NCBI GenBank assembly: GCA_954871525.1
Contig: OX940868.1
Location: 27,399,056-27,463,055 of the forward strand
DNA from: Parietaria judaica
Taxonomy: Eukaryota; Streptophyta; Magnoliopsida; Rosales; Urticaceae
Direction of reading: 5' to 3'
Length of the DNA: 64,000 nucleotides
In this document: positions 48,720-62,693 of the stretch, piece by piece
Position numbering within the stretch: position 1 is the first letter of the stretch
How the letters are laid out: every line of letters begins with the position of its first letter
Made by a program: the position numbers and the translations under genes
Notes under the pieces: generated by a model
Database searches by the model: none
What the model was told of the DNA's origin: nothing
The model's input: the letters and a program-made list of their open reading frames with translations, nothing else

Positions 48720-50400
48720 TAATTTTTTAATTTGTAGATAAAGAGGAATAAGAAAGATATAAATATTTTAATTTTTTAATTTGTAGATAAAGAGCAATAA
48801 GAAAGACACGAAGTAATTAAAATGTGACTGCAACGTCGGTGTATAAAGATTGTTAAACCTAGAACGACGAACGACACAATGGTAAAAACGACAAGGTCCT
48901 TGTAAAGGATAAATGTCAACTTGAGCGTTGTTGGTTGCAAAACGTGTATGCAAATTTTACGCAAGTGCACGTGTCGACAAGTAATACATTTTGCAAGGCA
49001 CAAAGATCGTTCCCACGGAGACTAAATCAATTTTCGTATTTCTTGCGAGTTATATAAAAGAACATATTATGAGAAATTGTTGTAAAATCAAAATTAATTC
49101 AAATTGTATGCTAAGACGGTATTCAAACTGATAACTAAAGCTAAACGGAACAGGGGAGACAAGTAATTTGAGAATCGATAAGAGAAACGGTTGGGCTATG
49201 AATTACTTCGGGTTTTCCGAACTACCGAATGCCACAGGAATGCTACTGCGTTTTCTTAGTGACTCTGGGAAACGACAATAACATTGGTTCTTCCGAACTT
49301 TTGCTTAAAACCCGATTGTAAACTAATCATTCATATTCCTATGATAAGACTATTTTACCGGTTAAAATTAAGTTACAATTCCACAATCTACATGGAGATT
49401 AATATATTCCTATACTCATCTCAATCTTAAGAATGATTTCACAAGCTTAAACATGTATCAAGGTTGCATTTCCAATTCAATTCATATTTTCCAATAGAGA
49501 CTAAATCTAAAATTCTATTAAGTTGACACAAGAAATAGAATTATGACAAAATTAACACTCAACCAAGAACTAAGAAAACACAAATCCCATCATAATCAAT
49601 AATTCTTCAAACCCTTAGTTCATCATTTACCCAACTCTAGGAATTTAGCTCATGTTTGAACAACACAAATTAGAGGAGAATAGTGGTTCAAGATACAACA
49701 TCAAACCGAAAATATGTTGATCAAAATAAACCCGGGTTGATGTGTTGATGTGCCTTGCTTCTTCCTTGATGATCCTTCTTGCTTGCTGCCTCCTTTTTCT
49801 CTCTTTTTCTTCTTGTCCAAGGCTGCTCGATCTCTCCTCCTTGTGGCTGCTTGCTTCCTTCTTGTTTTCAGCCTCTTTTCTTGATCCAAGGGCCAGGATC
49901 TCTCTTCCAAGAGTGTGGCTGCCTCCCTTGTTTTGTCCAAGTCCTCTTTCCCTAATTAGGACATGCTTTCCTTATTTGATCATGAAATCTCTTGGAATTT
50001 TGGCCCAATTAATTTAAGCTCACATGATAACCTACAATTAAGTGAGACAAGTATTATTATACATTAATTTTTTTTTCTCAAAATGACCCAAATATGTGTT
50101 TCTTTATAATATTATCCACTCAAAGCTCAAACACACATAATTATCAAGATTTAGGCAAAACTCGTCAATTTTCATCTCGATCCTAAACTCGAGTTTAATT
50201 ATTTGATTCATAAAAAACGCATCATAACTTTATTTTCATAGAGTTATCAAGCGTACTACTAAAGTGGTATCGTTTTAGGCAAAACAACAACCCCAACATT
50301 AGCAGACCTTAATCTTCCTAAAGCTTGCATGCTGTCGTGGTCTAGCTCAAGAGACCCACACGTAGTTTATCTTTATCAATAAGCAGGTTCAACAACACGT
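48720..50400. repeat. Retroelement-derived non-coding sequence
   Basis: Positions 48720-48800 contain a 50-bp direct duplication ('aagatataaatattttaatt'). From about 48955 the text 'gcaagtgcacgtgtcgacaa' to 'gatcgttcccacggagact' resembles a stretch often met in plant LTR-retrotransposon internal non-coding DNA. A CT-rich tract at 49740-49950 gives spurious open frames. No coding domain was recognised. Confidence 0.35.
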
Positions 50401-51708
50401 AATTCAGTGAAATCATACAAACGATAATAAAAATGATCGATCATTGTATTTATTAGCCCAAAAAGCATAAGACCGTACCTAGTCAGAGGAAATATGAGCA
50501 TGAGCGGAACTTCAATGTGTCAAAAATATATCGATCGGTCAATTAGAATTTGTAGATAGTAGTCTCACTAGCTAAACCGGTAAATATATAAAATAAAAAA
50601 ACTCTAATTTTTAAGGGAGTTTGTAAATGAATTTTGGTCAACTTAATACTCGGAATGATGTCTTATGTTTATAGGGTATAATCCCGAACTACTATAAAAT
50701 AAAACTTCTATGAGATAATTTTTTTAAATTATTTCGGTTAACCTATCTTGGGGCTCTATAGGTCTCGAGCTGAGGCACCCGATCGAAGGAAACATAGTTC
50801 AAGAGATTGAGGAGGAGTTAGTGGAAGAAAATGTGAAATTGAAAGAAAAAAAAAAACGTTGGCACCTGTGTTAGCATAACATATAGCCTCGTGAATTGCT
50901 CAGATCAGGACTAAATGACATGTAACGAGGGTTCCCGTCATCAAAACACCTATTATGCATGAGTGAGACGCTTCCTTGCGAAGAAGCTTCCCCCAATCCC
51001 CTAAGATCCGAGCTTCATTTTTTTTAGGATTTTATCTTCTCATTGTCTTGGGATTCGAATCCTTGTCATTTAATCTGCTTTTCGCTTTTTTCTCCCCACT
51101 TGAAACTCTCGAGATTGTTTCATATATACCCCTCTTGATTATTTACCTATTGTCATACTGATTTTATTTAGAGTAGGTACGTTGTTAACGAGCTAAATCA
51201 CGTAAACTTTTGTATGTTATTGTACGATTCAACTCACCTAAACTAATTTCTTTCAAATACATATTTACCTCACACTTACTCGTTCGACTTGCACGAGAAA
51301 TCAAGTCAACAAGACAACAACCATATACCGCTACGGAATCAAATACAGGTATTCAATTTTCATTCGTTTACACATAATTTTTACCGTTTAAATTCAATTT
51401 TCCACATATTCAACACCAGTGTATCAGCTATCGAGTCTTCGAGTTAAAATTCGGCTTTTTCATCAAATTTTTTTGTTCTCTTCACGCCAAACAAAGACCA
51501 ATAGATACGGCGACCCGGCTGTGACGCGGACTGAATGACAGACGCTGGAAAAGCCACCTAAGAAGACATTCTTGGAGTCTGCGATCTCCAACTCTGAACT
51601 CTGAAGTCAAAATGGCATAAACTAATCAGCCACTTCTTCTCTACGTGCCACTCACAAACATTCTTCCTCGACCCGGTTGGCAATCCCGCTCGGCTCTCCA
51701 GCCCTGCC
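50401..51708. other. Intergenic upstream of the PB1 gene
   Basis: No gene was recognised. The final about 150 bp are probably promoter and leader of the PB1-domain gene. Confidence 0.5.
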
Positions 51709-52963
51709 ATGGCGTCGCATCACCCCTCGGAGATCGACTCCTACGCCACCGACTCCGCCGCCTCCTCGCCGCGCTCCGACTCCCACCACGCCCACCCGCG
51801 CGTGCGCTTCATGTGCAGCTTCGGCGGCCAGATCGTCCCTCGCCCCCACGACAACCAGCTCCGCTACGTCAGCGGCGACACCCGCATCGTCGCCGTCCAG
51901 CGCGCCACCGGCTTCGCCTCCCTCCTCTCCAAGCTCTCCAAGCTCACAGGTGACGCTCGCTTTCGATAATTCAACTTGTCGCCTGCGAAACCCCCAATTT
52001 TTCGAGCCGAATTTTGAGCGATTGAATCCAGGGACGAGCGACGTGACGGTGAAGTACCAGCTTCCGAACGAGGATTTGGACGCGCTGATCTCGGTGACGA
52101 CCGACGAGGACGTGGAGAATATGATGGACGAGTACGACCGCGTCGTGCAGAACCAGAACCCCAAGTCAACGCGCCTCCGCCTCTTCCTCTTCCCCAAGGG
52201 CGTCGAGGAGTTCTCGCGGACGAACAGCATCGCCTCGCTCCTCCACGGCTCGGCCAACCGTGACAACTGGTTCATCGACGCGCTCAACAGCGGCGGGCTC
52301 GAGCGCAACCGCTCCGAGGCGTCCTCGATCGTCTCCGAAGTCCCCGATTACCTTTTCGGCCTGGACAACTCGGATGACCCGCACTCCAAATTTAAGACCC
52401 GCCCTTATTTGCAGGAGAGCATCTCGGTCTCCGACCCGGGCTCGCCCGCTCCGGTTCCGCCCTCGAATTTCTCGTCGATCCCGAATCTCCCGCCGGTGAA
52501 GACCAAACCCGATGACCCGAACCCGGCTCCGTTGATCCAGGGGAGTCCGCTTATGCATTATGCACCTGGCCCGAATCATTCGGGTCCACCCGCGCACCAG
52601 AATCCGGTGCCGGTTTACTACGTGACAGGGAACATGCCGCCGCCGCAAACACACGTTCATGTCCCGATCCGTACGCCATACATGCAGGTGCAGCAGTTCC
52701 CGACGCCCCCAACGGCTATGATGGGTCAGGTGCCGGTGTACCACCACATGGTTCCAGGTATGGGTCAGCTTTACCGTCCCGCTACTGGAGTTGACCCGCG
52801 TGACATGTCGCCGAGGGTGGTCGCTGCACCGGACGGGTCGGGCCAGCACTTGTTCTACAGCGGACCGCCAATGCCTGGGTTTTCCGGGATGGTGGTGCCC
52901 GGCGGTGAAGATTACCGGGGCTCCGGCCCCGATGTGAAGCCGGGTAAAGTCTCTCATTCATGA
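51709..52963 (+). CDS. Octicosapeptide/Phox/Bem1p (PB1) domain protein
   Basis: Two exons, 51709-51949 and 52032-52963, are separated by an 82-bp GT-AG intron and encode 390 residues. The PB1 domain spans about 31-120 (RVRFMCSFGGQIVPRP, LRYVSGDTRIVAV) and contains an OPCA-like acidic motif (YQLPNEDLDALISVTTDEDV, about 89-108), so it can offer an acidic face for PB1-PB1 pairing; the basic Lys of type II PB1 domains is not obvious. After a conserved LRLFLFP segment the rest is Pro, Ser and Met-rich and looks disordered. The intron interrupts the PB1 domain at residue 81. Coding GC content is much higher than the flanks. No enzymatic domain is present; a scaffold role is inferred. Confidence 0.92.
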
Positions 52964-55913
52964 CTCATGAGGTGGTCTTGACAAAAAGGCTTAAAATAAA
53001 TTGCTTGGTGTGGTTGCTTAGTGGATTTATTGTTTGGTACATAATTTCCTTGCGTGTATTATGTATTTATATGATTGGTTTGTAATTAAATTTTGTGGCT
53101 CCCTTCCTCAAAAGTTCGTTTTCTACAAAGTGTGATTGATGTTTGTTGGTAAATTAAAATAATAATAAAAAAGTTTGTTATAATGTTTTTCTTCTTCATA
53201 ATACATAGGGTTCATTTTTGTAGTACTGAAATGGTTTGTTGAACGTTGTTGTCGAGCTACTCTGTAGGTGAGTTTGATTTTCAGTTTCTGCTATGTGATT
53301 ACTGATGATTATTTGTGTGTGTGCAGTGGAAATTGCTTTTGGGAAAAGGGTAAATATATAATATATTAAAGTATATACTGGAGTGGTGGGCATATGCTGA
53401 TGAAATTATGTGGGCCAGGTTTGGGTCCTTTTCGGTTATAGTTGACAATGGGGTGGGTAAGAGTGTATAATTACATTTTTATATTATTCAGTTAAAGTGA
53501 CATATAACCTATAGGAACTAGGGACAAAAGCCCAATGAAACACACCACCGTAAATCTCCAGAAATAAAAAAAAAAATCAGGTTCATGTCGTTTTACATAA
53601 ACATAGTAACATACAACAAGTAGCCCGAAAGTAATATTTCACAAATTTACTGGCTCAATCCCAGAGCCGAAGTCTAATTTTTTTATTAGACGGGGTTTGA
53701 ATACGGCTAGTGTGATCCTTTTACTAATCTTTTATCCTCTAATATTTAGAACTCTCTGTTTTGGTCATTTTTGGACGATTATTTCCCGAAACAAAGCATC
53801 CGATCATAGTCCGCATTTTGCCCAAACCACTTCGGATCCACAATCGCTCCTGTTTCTCGTGCACACTGTAAAAGCGATTTGATTGACAAGACAAGGACAC
53901 CCCTCGAAAGTCGTTCGGAGCCTTCTTCCCCAGGTTGGCAGAGCCGTCCTCTCGCCGTCTCTTGGTTGAGGAGCACTTACCTCTGCTTGTAGGCTTGTCT
54001 GCCCTTGTCAGTCCCGTGCCACATCTTGGCCTCGTCTATGAAAGTCCTCCAAGAGAAAGAGGATGGAATGTTCAGTCTCTCCTTGAAGCTTCTCGATAGA
54101 TATCAGAGCGGGCTTGAATCCAAAATAGGGCTCCAAGGCGTAGACGGGCCTCGCCCTTGGTGGGAAGGTGCCCCCTCTCCCAGAAAGAGACGACCAAAAC
54201 CCCGACAAAATTCTATTGGAGTCGAGATCCTACTTAAATGGCTCCAGGTCTACCTCTGAAAAGCAGCGTCAGAAAAATGGATGCAGAGGCAACAACGCCT
54301 CCGCAGCCATGTGCTCGACCATCCACAGCGTCGCCGCAGACGCCCCACAACACTGGTTGCTCGTTTAGTTTGAACCCTCAAGCCATTCTGGATGAGGGGT
54401 GCAGTTGATGGTTTGCCTGTCTGAAAATCAAGGCCTATCTTAAAAATACTTCATACAAAGAGAAATTTTGTGGTAATTTACTGCAATGACATAACCAGAC
54501 TAATATAAAAACAAGAGGACATATATGAACTCCCAGATGAAATTGTCTTGAAGAGGACATTTTCATAGACAATATTAACACATGAACGAAGATAAATTGC
54601 AGCAACAAAATCCCATAATTGCAAAACAAAAAACGATAAATAAAGGTTTTGTAACCGCAAACCCTAAAACCTTGCCCTATAGATGACATGTTGCCGGAAG
54701 ACCGTGATTTTTAAAACCTTGTTTGAGAGATGCAGCTGCCAATAATAGCACGAACTGAAGAACCAGGCGTAGCCGGAGCAGCATCGAGATTCGAGAAGCA
54801 ACGATTTGCGAAGGAACCTCGATAAAGACAATCGCGATTCGCCAGAGGGCAGAGCCGGTTTTGGGCACATGCATACTAGGACTGTCTTGGGAGACATAAT
54901 TTTACTCCTTTTTTTATTTTACTTTAGTTGACGGGCTTTAAATTTTAAGTGTGTATGGCCCAAAAATTTGTCTTTTGCTATACATTTTTAATAAACAATG
55001 TGTTTTGAATTCACCTCCACAATTGGGACTTAATTTGTGAATGCCTAATAGTTAGATTGAAGGGAATATTTATTTTTCATCCTCAAAATTATTTTGCAAT
55101 CCAATTTACTTATTACTAAGACTTTTTTAGTCATGTAATGAGTTCAATTATGTCATTAAACTTGTTAATGTTAAGAAATCTTTTTTGCTTACATAAATAA
55201 CGTTGTCTGATTAAACAGACATGGTATCTTCTTGATATATATAAATCGAAATTTTATGAAAAATAAAATTTTAGGGTTCTGTATTTACATTCCGCCTAGG
55301 GCCTCGGAAAAAATTCAGGATTAACCCTACAGGAGGTCTTCGTGCGTTGAGAGACAAACTCCTCCGGCATTAACGATTCACTAGATGGGGAGAGATACAG
55401 TAATCGACGTGTCGTGAAGAAGGAGAAGGCGAAGAGAGAAGGGCGGAAGAGAGATCGAAAGCAACAAGGGTTAGAACACAAGGAGTCGCAATATTTTTTT
55501 TATAAAGAAAACTTAGGTGCACCCGGGGCACACCCTAGTGTATATGTGGTGCTCCCCTTTATTGAAAACTGTAAAATTATTTAATGAATAAGCTTCCATG
55601 CTTATATTTTTCTACCATAATCAATACTCTTATTGATTATGAGAGTGATTTTGAATATAATTTAATTACTAAAGAGCGAAATCAAACATTATGCATTAAT
55701 TTAGTTAGCAAATTTTTATCTAGTATGTAGATACTCATGAATGACAAGACATTAAGAGAACATGGCTCGACAAATAGGTTAATTGTTCATTGTCTATAGA
55801 GTGCAGTTGGAGATTATTTTGTAATTCAATTACATTTTTATGGTACTTTTTTTTAAATGAATGTTATCAGTAGTTAATTTTGATTGCTGATAACGGAGTC
55901 CATGAGTGACAAG
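52964..55913. other. Intergenic with possible gene remnants
   Basis: After the PB1 gene's 3' flank (to about 53200), positions 53880-54400 and 54660-54900 are less AT-rich and hold short minus-strand open frames (for example FIDEAKMWHGTDKGRQAYKQR across 54058-53996) that suggest exons of an unidentified gene or pseudogene. I recognise no family and give no CDS call. Confidence 0.35.
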
Positions 55914-56887
55914 CAGGGGCGTACCCAAGAATTCAAGTCGGGGGTGACGGAGTATAAATAGATCAAAGTGTACCGTTTTATAATGAACGAAAACAAAGTT
56001 AATTAGTGCAAATATATATTACTTCATTTTATTGATTTAACAACAATGTATAACTAATTATTACTATTTCACATTATTTTTATACGATATCTCTTGCCTA
56101 CGACTTGAGTTACTAATTTTATGCTCTATTTGCTGCTACTGCAGAGCCAACCCTGATTTTATAATTAAATATTGTTGTTTTAAGACAATCTGCTTCCGAA
56201 ATTTATGATTATTTTCGTTCAAGAAATAACTATATTGAGAATTTGTAATAAATGAGAAGTTTTTTTTTTAATTTTTATATATACTATATAATAAAACTTA
56301 TTGTTGTTTTAAATATTGTTGTTTTAAGACAATCTGCTTCCGAAATTTATGATTATTTTCGTTCAAGAAATAACTATATTGAGAATTTGTAATAAATAAA
56401 AAGTATTTTTTTTTAATTTTTATATATACTATATAATAAAACTTAACATAAAGATGACATGTTAATAATTTAAGTTTGTTAGTTAATTATTTATCCTTAT
56501 GTTATTTTAAAACTATTGATTGGAAAAAATAAAAAATAAATAACAATAAAATAGAAAGACGAGTAACATGAAAATAAAAGGATATCAAACCAAAAAAGTG
56601 CAAGTAAATTAGGGCCCTACTAATTTGATTAACATTAAACAACTTAATGTGTGCCTGCCAATATTGCTTTCTATTCCAACCCTTTCTCTTTCTATGTAGC
56701 GACAAACAAAAATGTAGAAACAAAGCTCTGTATTTCCCATGGCCATGAGCTTCTAACTATCATTAACTAAGTGAAAGAAAGAATGATGGGCTGACATGGC
56801 GATGAGCTTCTATCTATCGTTAAACTAAGTGAAGAAAAAAAATGAGGGTGACATGAGCTACCCCGAATATAACTGGGTCCGCCCCTG
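55914..56887. mobile_element. hAT-type non-autonomous element
   Basis: A 974-bp element with terminal inverted repeats CAGGGGCGTACCCA and TGGGTCCGCCCCTG. Flanks GTGACAAG (55906-55913) and GTGACATG (56888-56895) match at seven of eight bases. No transposase was recognised. It contains an internal 143-bp tandem duplication. Confidence 0.8.
56168..56450. repeat. 143-bp tandem duplication inside a hAT-type element
   Basis: The text 'attgttgttttaagacaatc' onward to 'atatactatataataaaact' appears twice, starting at 56171 and 56314, nearly identical. Confidence 0.9.
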
Positions 56888-56895
56888 GTGACATG

Positions 56896-58981
56896 ATTCA
56901 TCAAATGCAATAATACACTTTAAATAAAGGCCCATGTTGTAAAAAGAACATTACCGGAGCGTGATGCCGCTGTTATAGTTAAAAAGCTTCGTGCACAAAG
57001 ATATTTTTCAAGACAATTTTTATGCGCCGTGCATGGTCAAAATTTTTAACTTTGACTCTTTGCACTTATATGGTGATCGATTAAAAAGAAGTGCACAAAT
57101 GTATGTATATTATATGTATGTAGACAAATGAGCCCAAGTGAAATAAATATTGAGGATGATAATAGAGGGTAACTTTTAAGAGAAGAGAAGAAGTGAAAGC
57201 TATAAGTCATACCTGCCATAATAACAAAGAGACCCATCTGCCTAATATTTTGTATATTTATTATAACTACAGAACATGAAATGAAATTACCATGACCAAA
57301 GTAAAGCTTCATATTGCTCTCTACATCGAGTATAAATATCCACGCTTGTCTCTTTTGGAGAAAGCAAAACAAACATATTTATGGAGATTGCAGAGAAATG
57401 TGAAGGGCCTTTTGTATATACTTTCTCCAGCTGCTACTTCACAAGATTTGTGCTATATTTTGGGTGTATTTATCAATTTATTGAGGTCAATATTCCGAAG
57501 AAAGCCGTAAGCGTGAAAATATATATTTAAATAATTTTCTTCAAAAAAAAATATTTAAATAATTTATAGCAGCCACTACTTTCCTTAAAAAGAAATATTA
57601 TCAACTAAAAATATCAGAAGTACATTTAATTTCAGTTAGGTGCGTACGGATGTGTTCTTGCTCTAATGACACCGAACCTGAAAAAATGTTCTCTTTTAGT
57701 GTTAAATCTAATTGGCCTTAAAATTATTTTACTAATATTTGACAGTTGCTAATTATAGAAGTTGAATAACTTAGTAAGCTTTGCATTCAAATTTATTCAA
57801 AATCAATTTAAACATATCAAAATGATTACTTTAAATTAGTTAAGAATTCAAAAAAAAAAATATTTAACTTATCTTTGCCTGCAAATATCCAAAATAAAAT
57901 CAGCCATTTTTATGTAAGGAATTTTGACATAAATTTCTTAATAAATAAAAAATCCAAAGAGCATAACAAAATATATTTTTAACACAAGGAATCGTAGTTT
58001 TTTCGCTCCCAGTGTAAAGAGGTATACCCACAAATTGCCGCTTATAAATCTCGATCCACTATCATCTCTAATCGGAGTTCGGTTAAACCTTCAAACTCGC
58101 TCTCTCTATCTTTTGGGCTATAGAATTGCAATAAGGACGGCTCAAAGCAATATAACTAAAAACACCCAGGGCAACAACAAACTGTAAAAAGTAAAATACT
58201 GGTCAATCAACTTTAACTGCTCTGCGTCGAGTCATTGTAATATTTCCGATATATTAAATTTTACACTCAACAAGTGGGATAACATGAATTAACCTAAGCT
58301 TTTTAATGCACTCAACTTAATTTAGACTGAAAGTAAAATATATATACAAGAGACTTAGTCGGGGCAGAAATTGTTTGTACGTGAGAAACTTCAATGAATC
58401 CAACTATCACAGAATTGGTTTAGTGGTGGTGGGGTTTTCAATTGGGAGAGAAATTTCTATGAAAATGAGACTAAAGATTTTGATATAATGGTGGGGCTTT
58501 GATGCCATATGCAACATTCTTTATCATCTTATGAGGCAAGCTACTTCTACAATAAAAGGATTGAAACTCATAATTTGTAGAGCTAGAATTTCCATAATAA
58601 GTTTGGTGTTTACTACAATGTTGTCATTTAGTGCATAAGCATGAGTCACATGTGAATGCTAAATACTATTTAATCATACAAGATTTTCAATTCTTGATAG
58701 ATCCAAACGAACGCAACGCTTTGATAAGTCACTTTCATCCATTTTCGAAAAGTAAAAAAATAAATAAATAAATTACGAGCCATTTTTCAATAAATAAATA
58801 AACACATGCAATAATGCATTTGCCAGTATACTTTACATAAATACGAGACAGCATAATCATTTGAGTTACTTTGCCTTTCGGTAAAACTAGTGTAATACGA
58901 GATAAAATTACTTAAATAGTAGTCAACCGCATGAGTATTCAAGTTCTTTTTTAAGTAGGCAAAGTATCAAAATAAAATAAA
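56896..58981. other. AT-rich intergenic region
   Basis: No gene or defined element was recognised. Open frames at 57046-57510 have no family features. Confidence 0.5.
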
Positions 58982-59450
58982 GGGTTAATGATGGCAAAAA
59001 TACCTAAAGTTTGGTCAAAGAACCTCTTAGGTACCTAAAGTTTATAAATGGTGGTAAAAATACCCAAAGTCATATTTGGGGAGTTGATCACTCCAATCTC
59101 GTAACACCGTTAATTTACCTGTTAACTCTTACCACGCGAACAAACATTGGTTGCCGACAGAACAATTTTTTCCACGTTGACGAGCCCACATCAGCCTCGT
59201 ATACGAAAAAACAGCGAATGAAACCCCTAAGTAATACTATTTAATACAGCTAATTGAACCCCTAATGATTACACTTAACGAAACAGATTTTTCCACGTGG
59301 CCAGAGTCAATGAGTAAGTTAATGGCGTTACAAGAATGAAGTGGTCAACTCCCCAAATGTGACTTTAGGTATTTTTGCCACCACTTTTAAACTTTGGGTA
59401 CTCGAGGGGTTCTTTGACCAAACTTTGGATATTTTTGCCGTCATTAATCC
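58982..59450. repeat. Foldback MITE, family B copy 2
   Basis: Left end 'ggttaatgatggcaaaaata', right end 'tttttgccgtcattaatcc'. It shares 'agtcatatttggggagttga' and its inverse with copy 1 at 11540-11997. About 469 bp. Confidence 0.78.
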
Positions 59451-59814
59451 TAAAATAAAAGTGTTTTTTTTTAGGCGTTGAGACTTCATATCTAGCAGAT
59501 TTGCATGGTTAAAAAGCAATCGAAAAATAAAGGAGTTGCCACGTACGAGAACCTTAAAGGAAGAGATGACAGTTGAACATAGTTCTCTAATCGAACACAT
59601 TTTTATTTCATCTGGGTACTTCGTCCACTATAAAAAAAACTTGAGTATTATTCTCCCCCATGGGTACTTCGCCCAATACATAAATAAATATATACAATAA
59701 TTATACCATTCGAAAGTTAACAAAACCGAGAGAAGTGAAAATATACCTCAAAATCTCAAAAATCCAAACATTGTTAGTTTTGCCGCAAGAGAGTGAAAAC
59801 TTCAAGAAAATGAA

Positions 59815-59850
<36 letters not shown>

Positions 59851-60827
59851 CTCAAACTCACAAAACTATAATTACATTCATCTTTTAAAAGTCAACAAAA
59901 TAAAATATACGTTGAAATGTCAAAAATCTAATAAACAGATTTTTGTTGCAAGAGATCGAAAACTTAAAGAAATTGAGGAATTTTAAAAAAATTTACCGAT
60001 AATCACGGATTTATAATCATATTCATCATTATAAATTAAACAAAAATGAAAAATTGATTACCTATCTTTAAATTCCTAAAATCCAAACTTTGGTACTTAT
60101 GTCACACGAATATTTTTTTTTTTAAATCAACAAACCTGAAATAATTAACCTCTAGAATAAAATTCTATCCTAGTATTCAAGAAGTTATTAATCAAATCCA
60201 AAAAAATATACTTCAACTAACGTAAAAATACCAAATTTTGTTCATTCTAAAGCTAACTTTGACAATTTCAAAACCAGAAAAATCCCCTAAACGTCTACAT
60301 TATTAATCATGTGATGGGCTTATCATTAGCATATATCCGCAAGAAAACAAGTCCGAAATCCCAAATCTTAACAATATTAATCTCTCTTGCACAGCAAGAA
60401 AATTCTGAAAATACCTTAAAAACATATCAAATCAAAACTGTATTCCTAAAAAATAAAATAAAAATGATGGATTAGTAGTTTGATTATCCATCGAAAATGA
60501 TATAACTTATCGAGAACAATTATAATCAAACCGATTATCCACGGATAATGGGAAAAACTCAATGAGAAAAGAACAAAAAGATAGTGATAAAAGTGGCAAT
60601 AAATAAAAAGACGTTATACATCCCAGCTACTATATCAGCAGTGTAGTAGTAGTACTGTACTGTTACAGTCTTACAGATACTCAGTCATATATATAATTAT
60701 ATATATATATTGACATACATTTCTATACTAAACTCACCGGCGCTTATCCCGGACCTCTGGGAAAATATATACCACAACTCTCTACTTAATTTATCTCCTC
60801 TACATATAAATTATAGGGATAATAGCG
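59451..60827. other. AT-rich intergenic region with (AT)n tract
   Basis: An AT dinucleotide tract lies at 59819-59849. No gene was seen. Confidence 0.5.
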
Positions 60828-61206
60828 GCAAAAGTGACCAAAGTTAGGCCAAGTGTACAAATAAGTAGCCAAACTGATTTAATATCGGCATAAGTAGCCA
60901 AAGTTTATCAAACCGTGGACAGTACAAATTCCATCCATTTCAACTCAACGCCAAAAAATACTTTGGAACGTAAAAAATAAGGGATAATAGCGGCAAAAGT
61001 GGCTAAAGTTAGGCCGAGTGTGCAAATAAGTGGCCAAAGCTCAACATTTGTGGAAATGACGTGGCAAACGGCGTTGACTTGAAATGGATGGAATTTGTAC
61101 TGTCCACGATTTGGTAAACTTTAGCTACTTATGCCGATATTAAATCGATTTAGCCACTTATTTGCACACTTGACTTAACTTTAGCTACTTTTGCCGCTAT
61201 TATCCC
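60828..61206. repeat. Foldback MITE, family C, with a partial extra copy
   Basis: A complete foldback unit at about 60981-61206 starts 'gggataatagcggcaaaagt' and ends 'acttttgccgctattatccc'. A second left arm of the same family sits immediately before it (60828-60980), so the element is nested in or duplicated next to a related copy. Confidence 0.75.
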
Positions 61207-62651
61207 TAAATTATAGGGTATTTATGTATATTCATATATATATATAGGGACCACTGTGGCTAAAGCCTTGTATAAACAAGCTTACTCTCTCATTGAGATC
61301 ATATTTATTGTTATATAATAAACTAATGTAAGTAATCCTCTTTCTTGTGTAATTAAAAGAGTTTTGTATCGTAGACAAGAAAATTAAACTAATACTCAAT
61401 AAATTGATATAAATATGAGTAAAATAAAAAACATAAAGAAAAATTTTATAAAGCCACATCGTAATTCATTCACTACTACAAAGTATATTAGACCACGCGT
61501 TTTACATTATTGTTTGGTTAAATATCGTCCAAAATAGCGTTCGCCGCAACGACATCTGGTCTCGCCGCAATCAAGCTTCGGACAATGTTCACCACGGTGG
61601 GTGGTCTCTGTGGCTGCAATAGATATGCTTCAAACGACTTTACAGAGGCAGTCGTGCGCGTTTAGTATGTAAAGTCACACTTTTTACGCCCGCCATGGCG
61701 GCAAGGTTTAAGCTAAGCCTCGGAGAGTCTTACACAAGCAGAATATATATAGATATATATATTTATATACTAAAGCTCCTCTAATTTATATATAGTGGCT
61801 TATGATTTTGAATGCATGCGTGAAAAAAAAAAATATTGAGGGAACGCTGAAATACAAGAAAAATACAAACAACTACTCATTTCACCGAAATATCATCATC
61901 TCTTTTAAAACTATGTCACAATTTCTCAGTGACAAGCTAATGATAACTATTAACAAACATTCTCAATTGATTGTTTTTCAAAGGACAAATCATGTTCCCT
62001 TAAGAAGAAGAAAAAAAAGTGAGGTTTTTCCTAAGAAATAATAGAAAATTATTGAATGGTAAAAATAGAGTAATTGACTCTAGTGCTTCCTAATCTTTAT
62101 ATTAGTTTGGTGTATTTGTCCAATTTAGCTTTTATTTTTATTTTTGTAAATGCCTTTAAATTTTAAAACAACAATAAACGCGGTATGACCTATTTAGGAG
62201 AAACCATAATATTTAATCAATTTTTCAGTTTTTCTAAACTTCTCGACTTAATTTCTTAAATAGAAACTAGGCTCGTTGATTGTTTCATATAACTATTATA
62301 CTGATTTTGTTCGATCAATAATTTATTGATCAATAGCTAATTAATGGAAGTAGCTTAAAATAATCATATATTTTTCCACTCAAACAATATTTTTTTCTTT
62401 CATTTTTAACACGTAGAAGGTTAATCTGTAATTTTCAAACGTTCAGATGACACAACCAGGCTTGTTTGGCCTATTAGTAATTGCGCGACGTAGAAATTGC
62501 GTTTACATATATAATTTTGTCCATTAGTGGTAAGTGTTCTTAAACTACGAGCATATCTTGTAATGCGAATACATCTTGTAATTTTTGCAAATAATATCAC
62601 TTTAGTTGGAAAAGAAAAACAATTCAAAAGACATTACAGTGACTAATTTAA

Positions 62652-62693
<42 letters not shown>

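Noticed and set aside
49701..50017. Hydrophobic plus-strand frame and Lys/Arg-rich minus-strand frame
   Set aside because: Both come from a CT-rich low-complexity tract; no family features.
51652..52957. Minus-strand frames of 218 and 263 codons
   Set aside because: They are antisense to the PB1-domain gene in GC-rich coding DNA.
57046..57510. 108- and 72-codon frames on opposite strands
   Set aside because: They have no recognisable motif and lie in AT-rich DNA where such lengths occur by chance.
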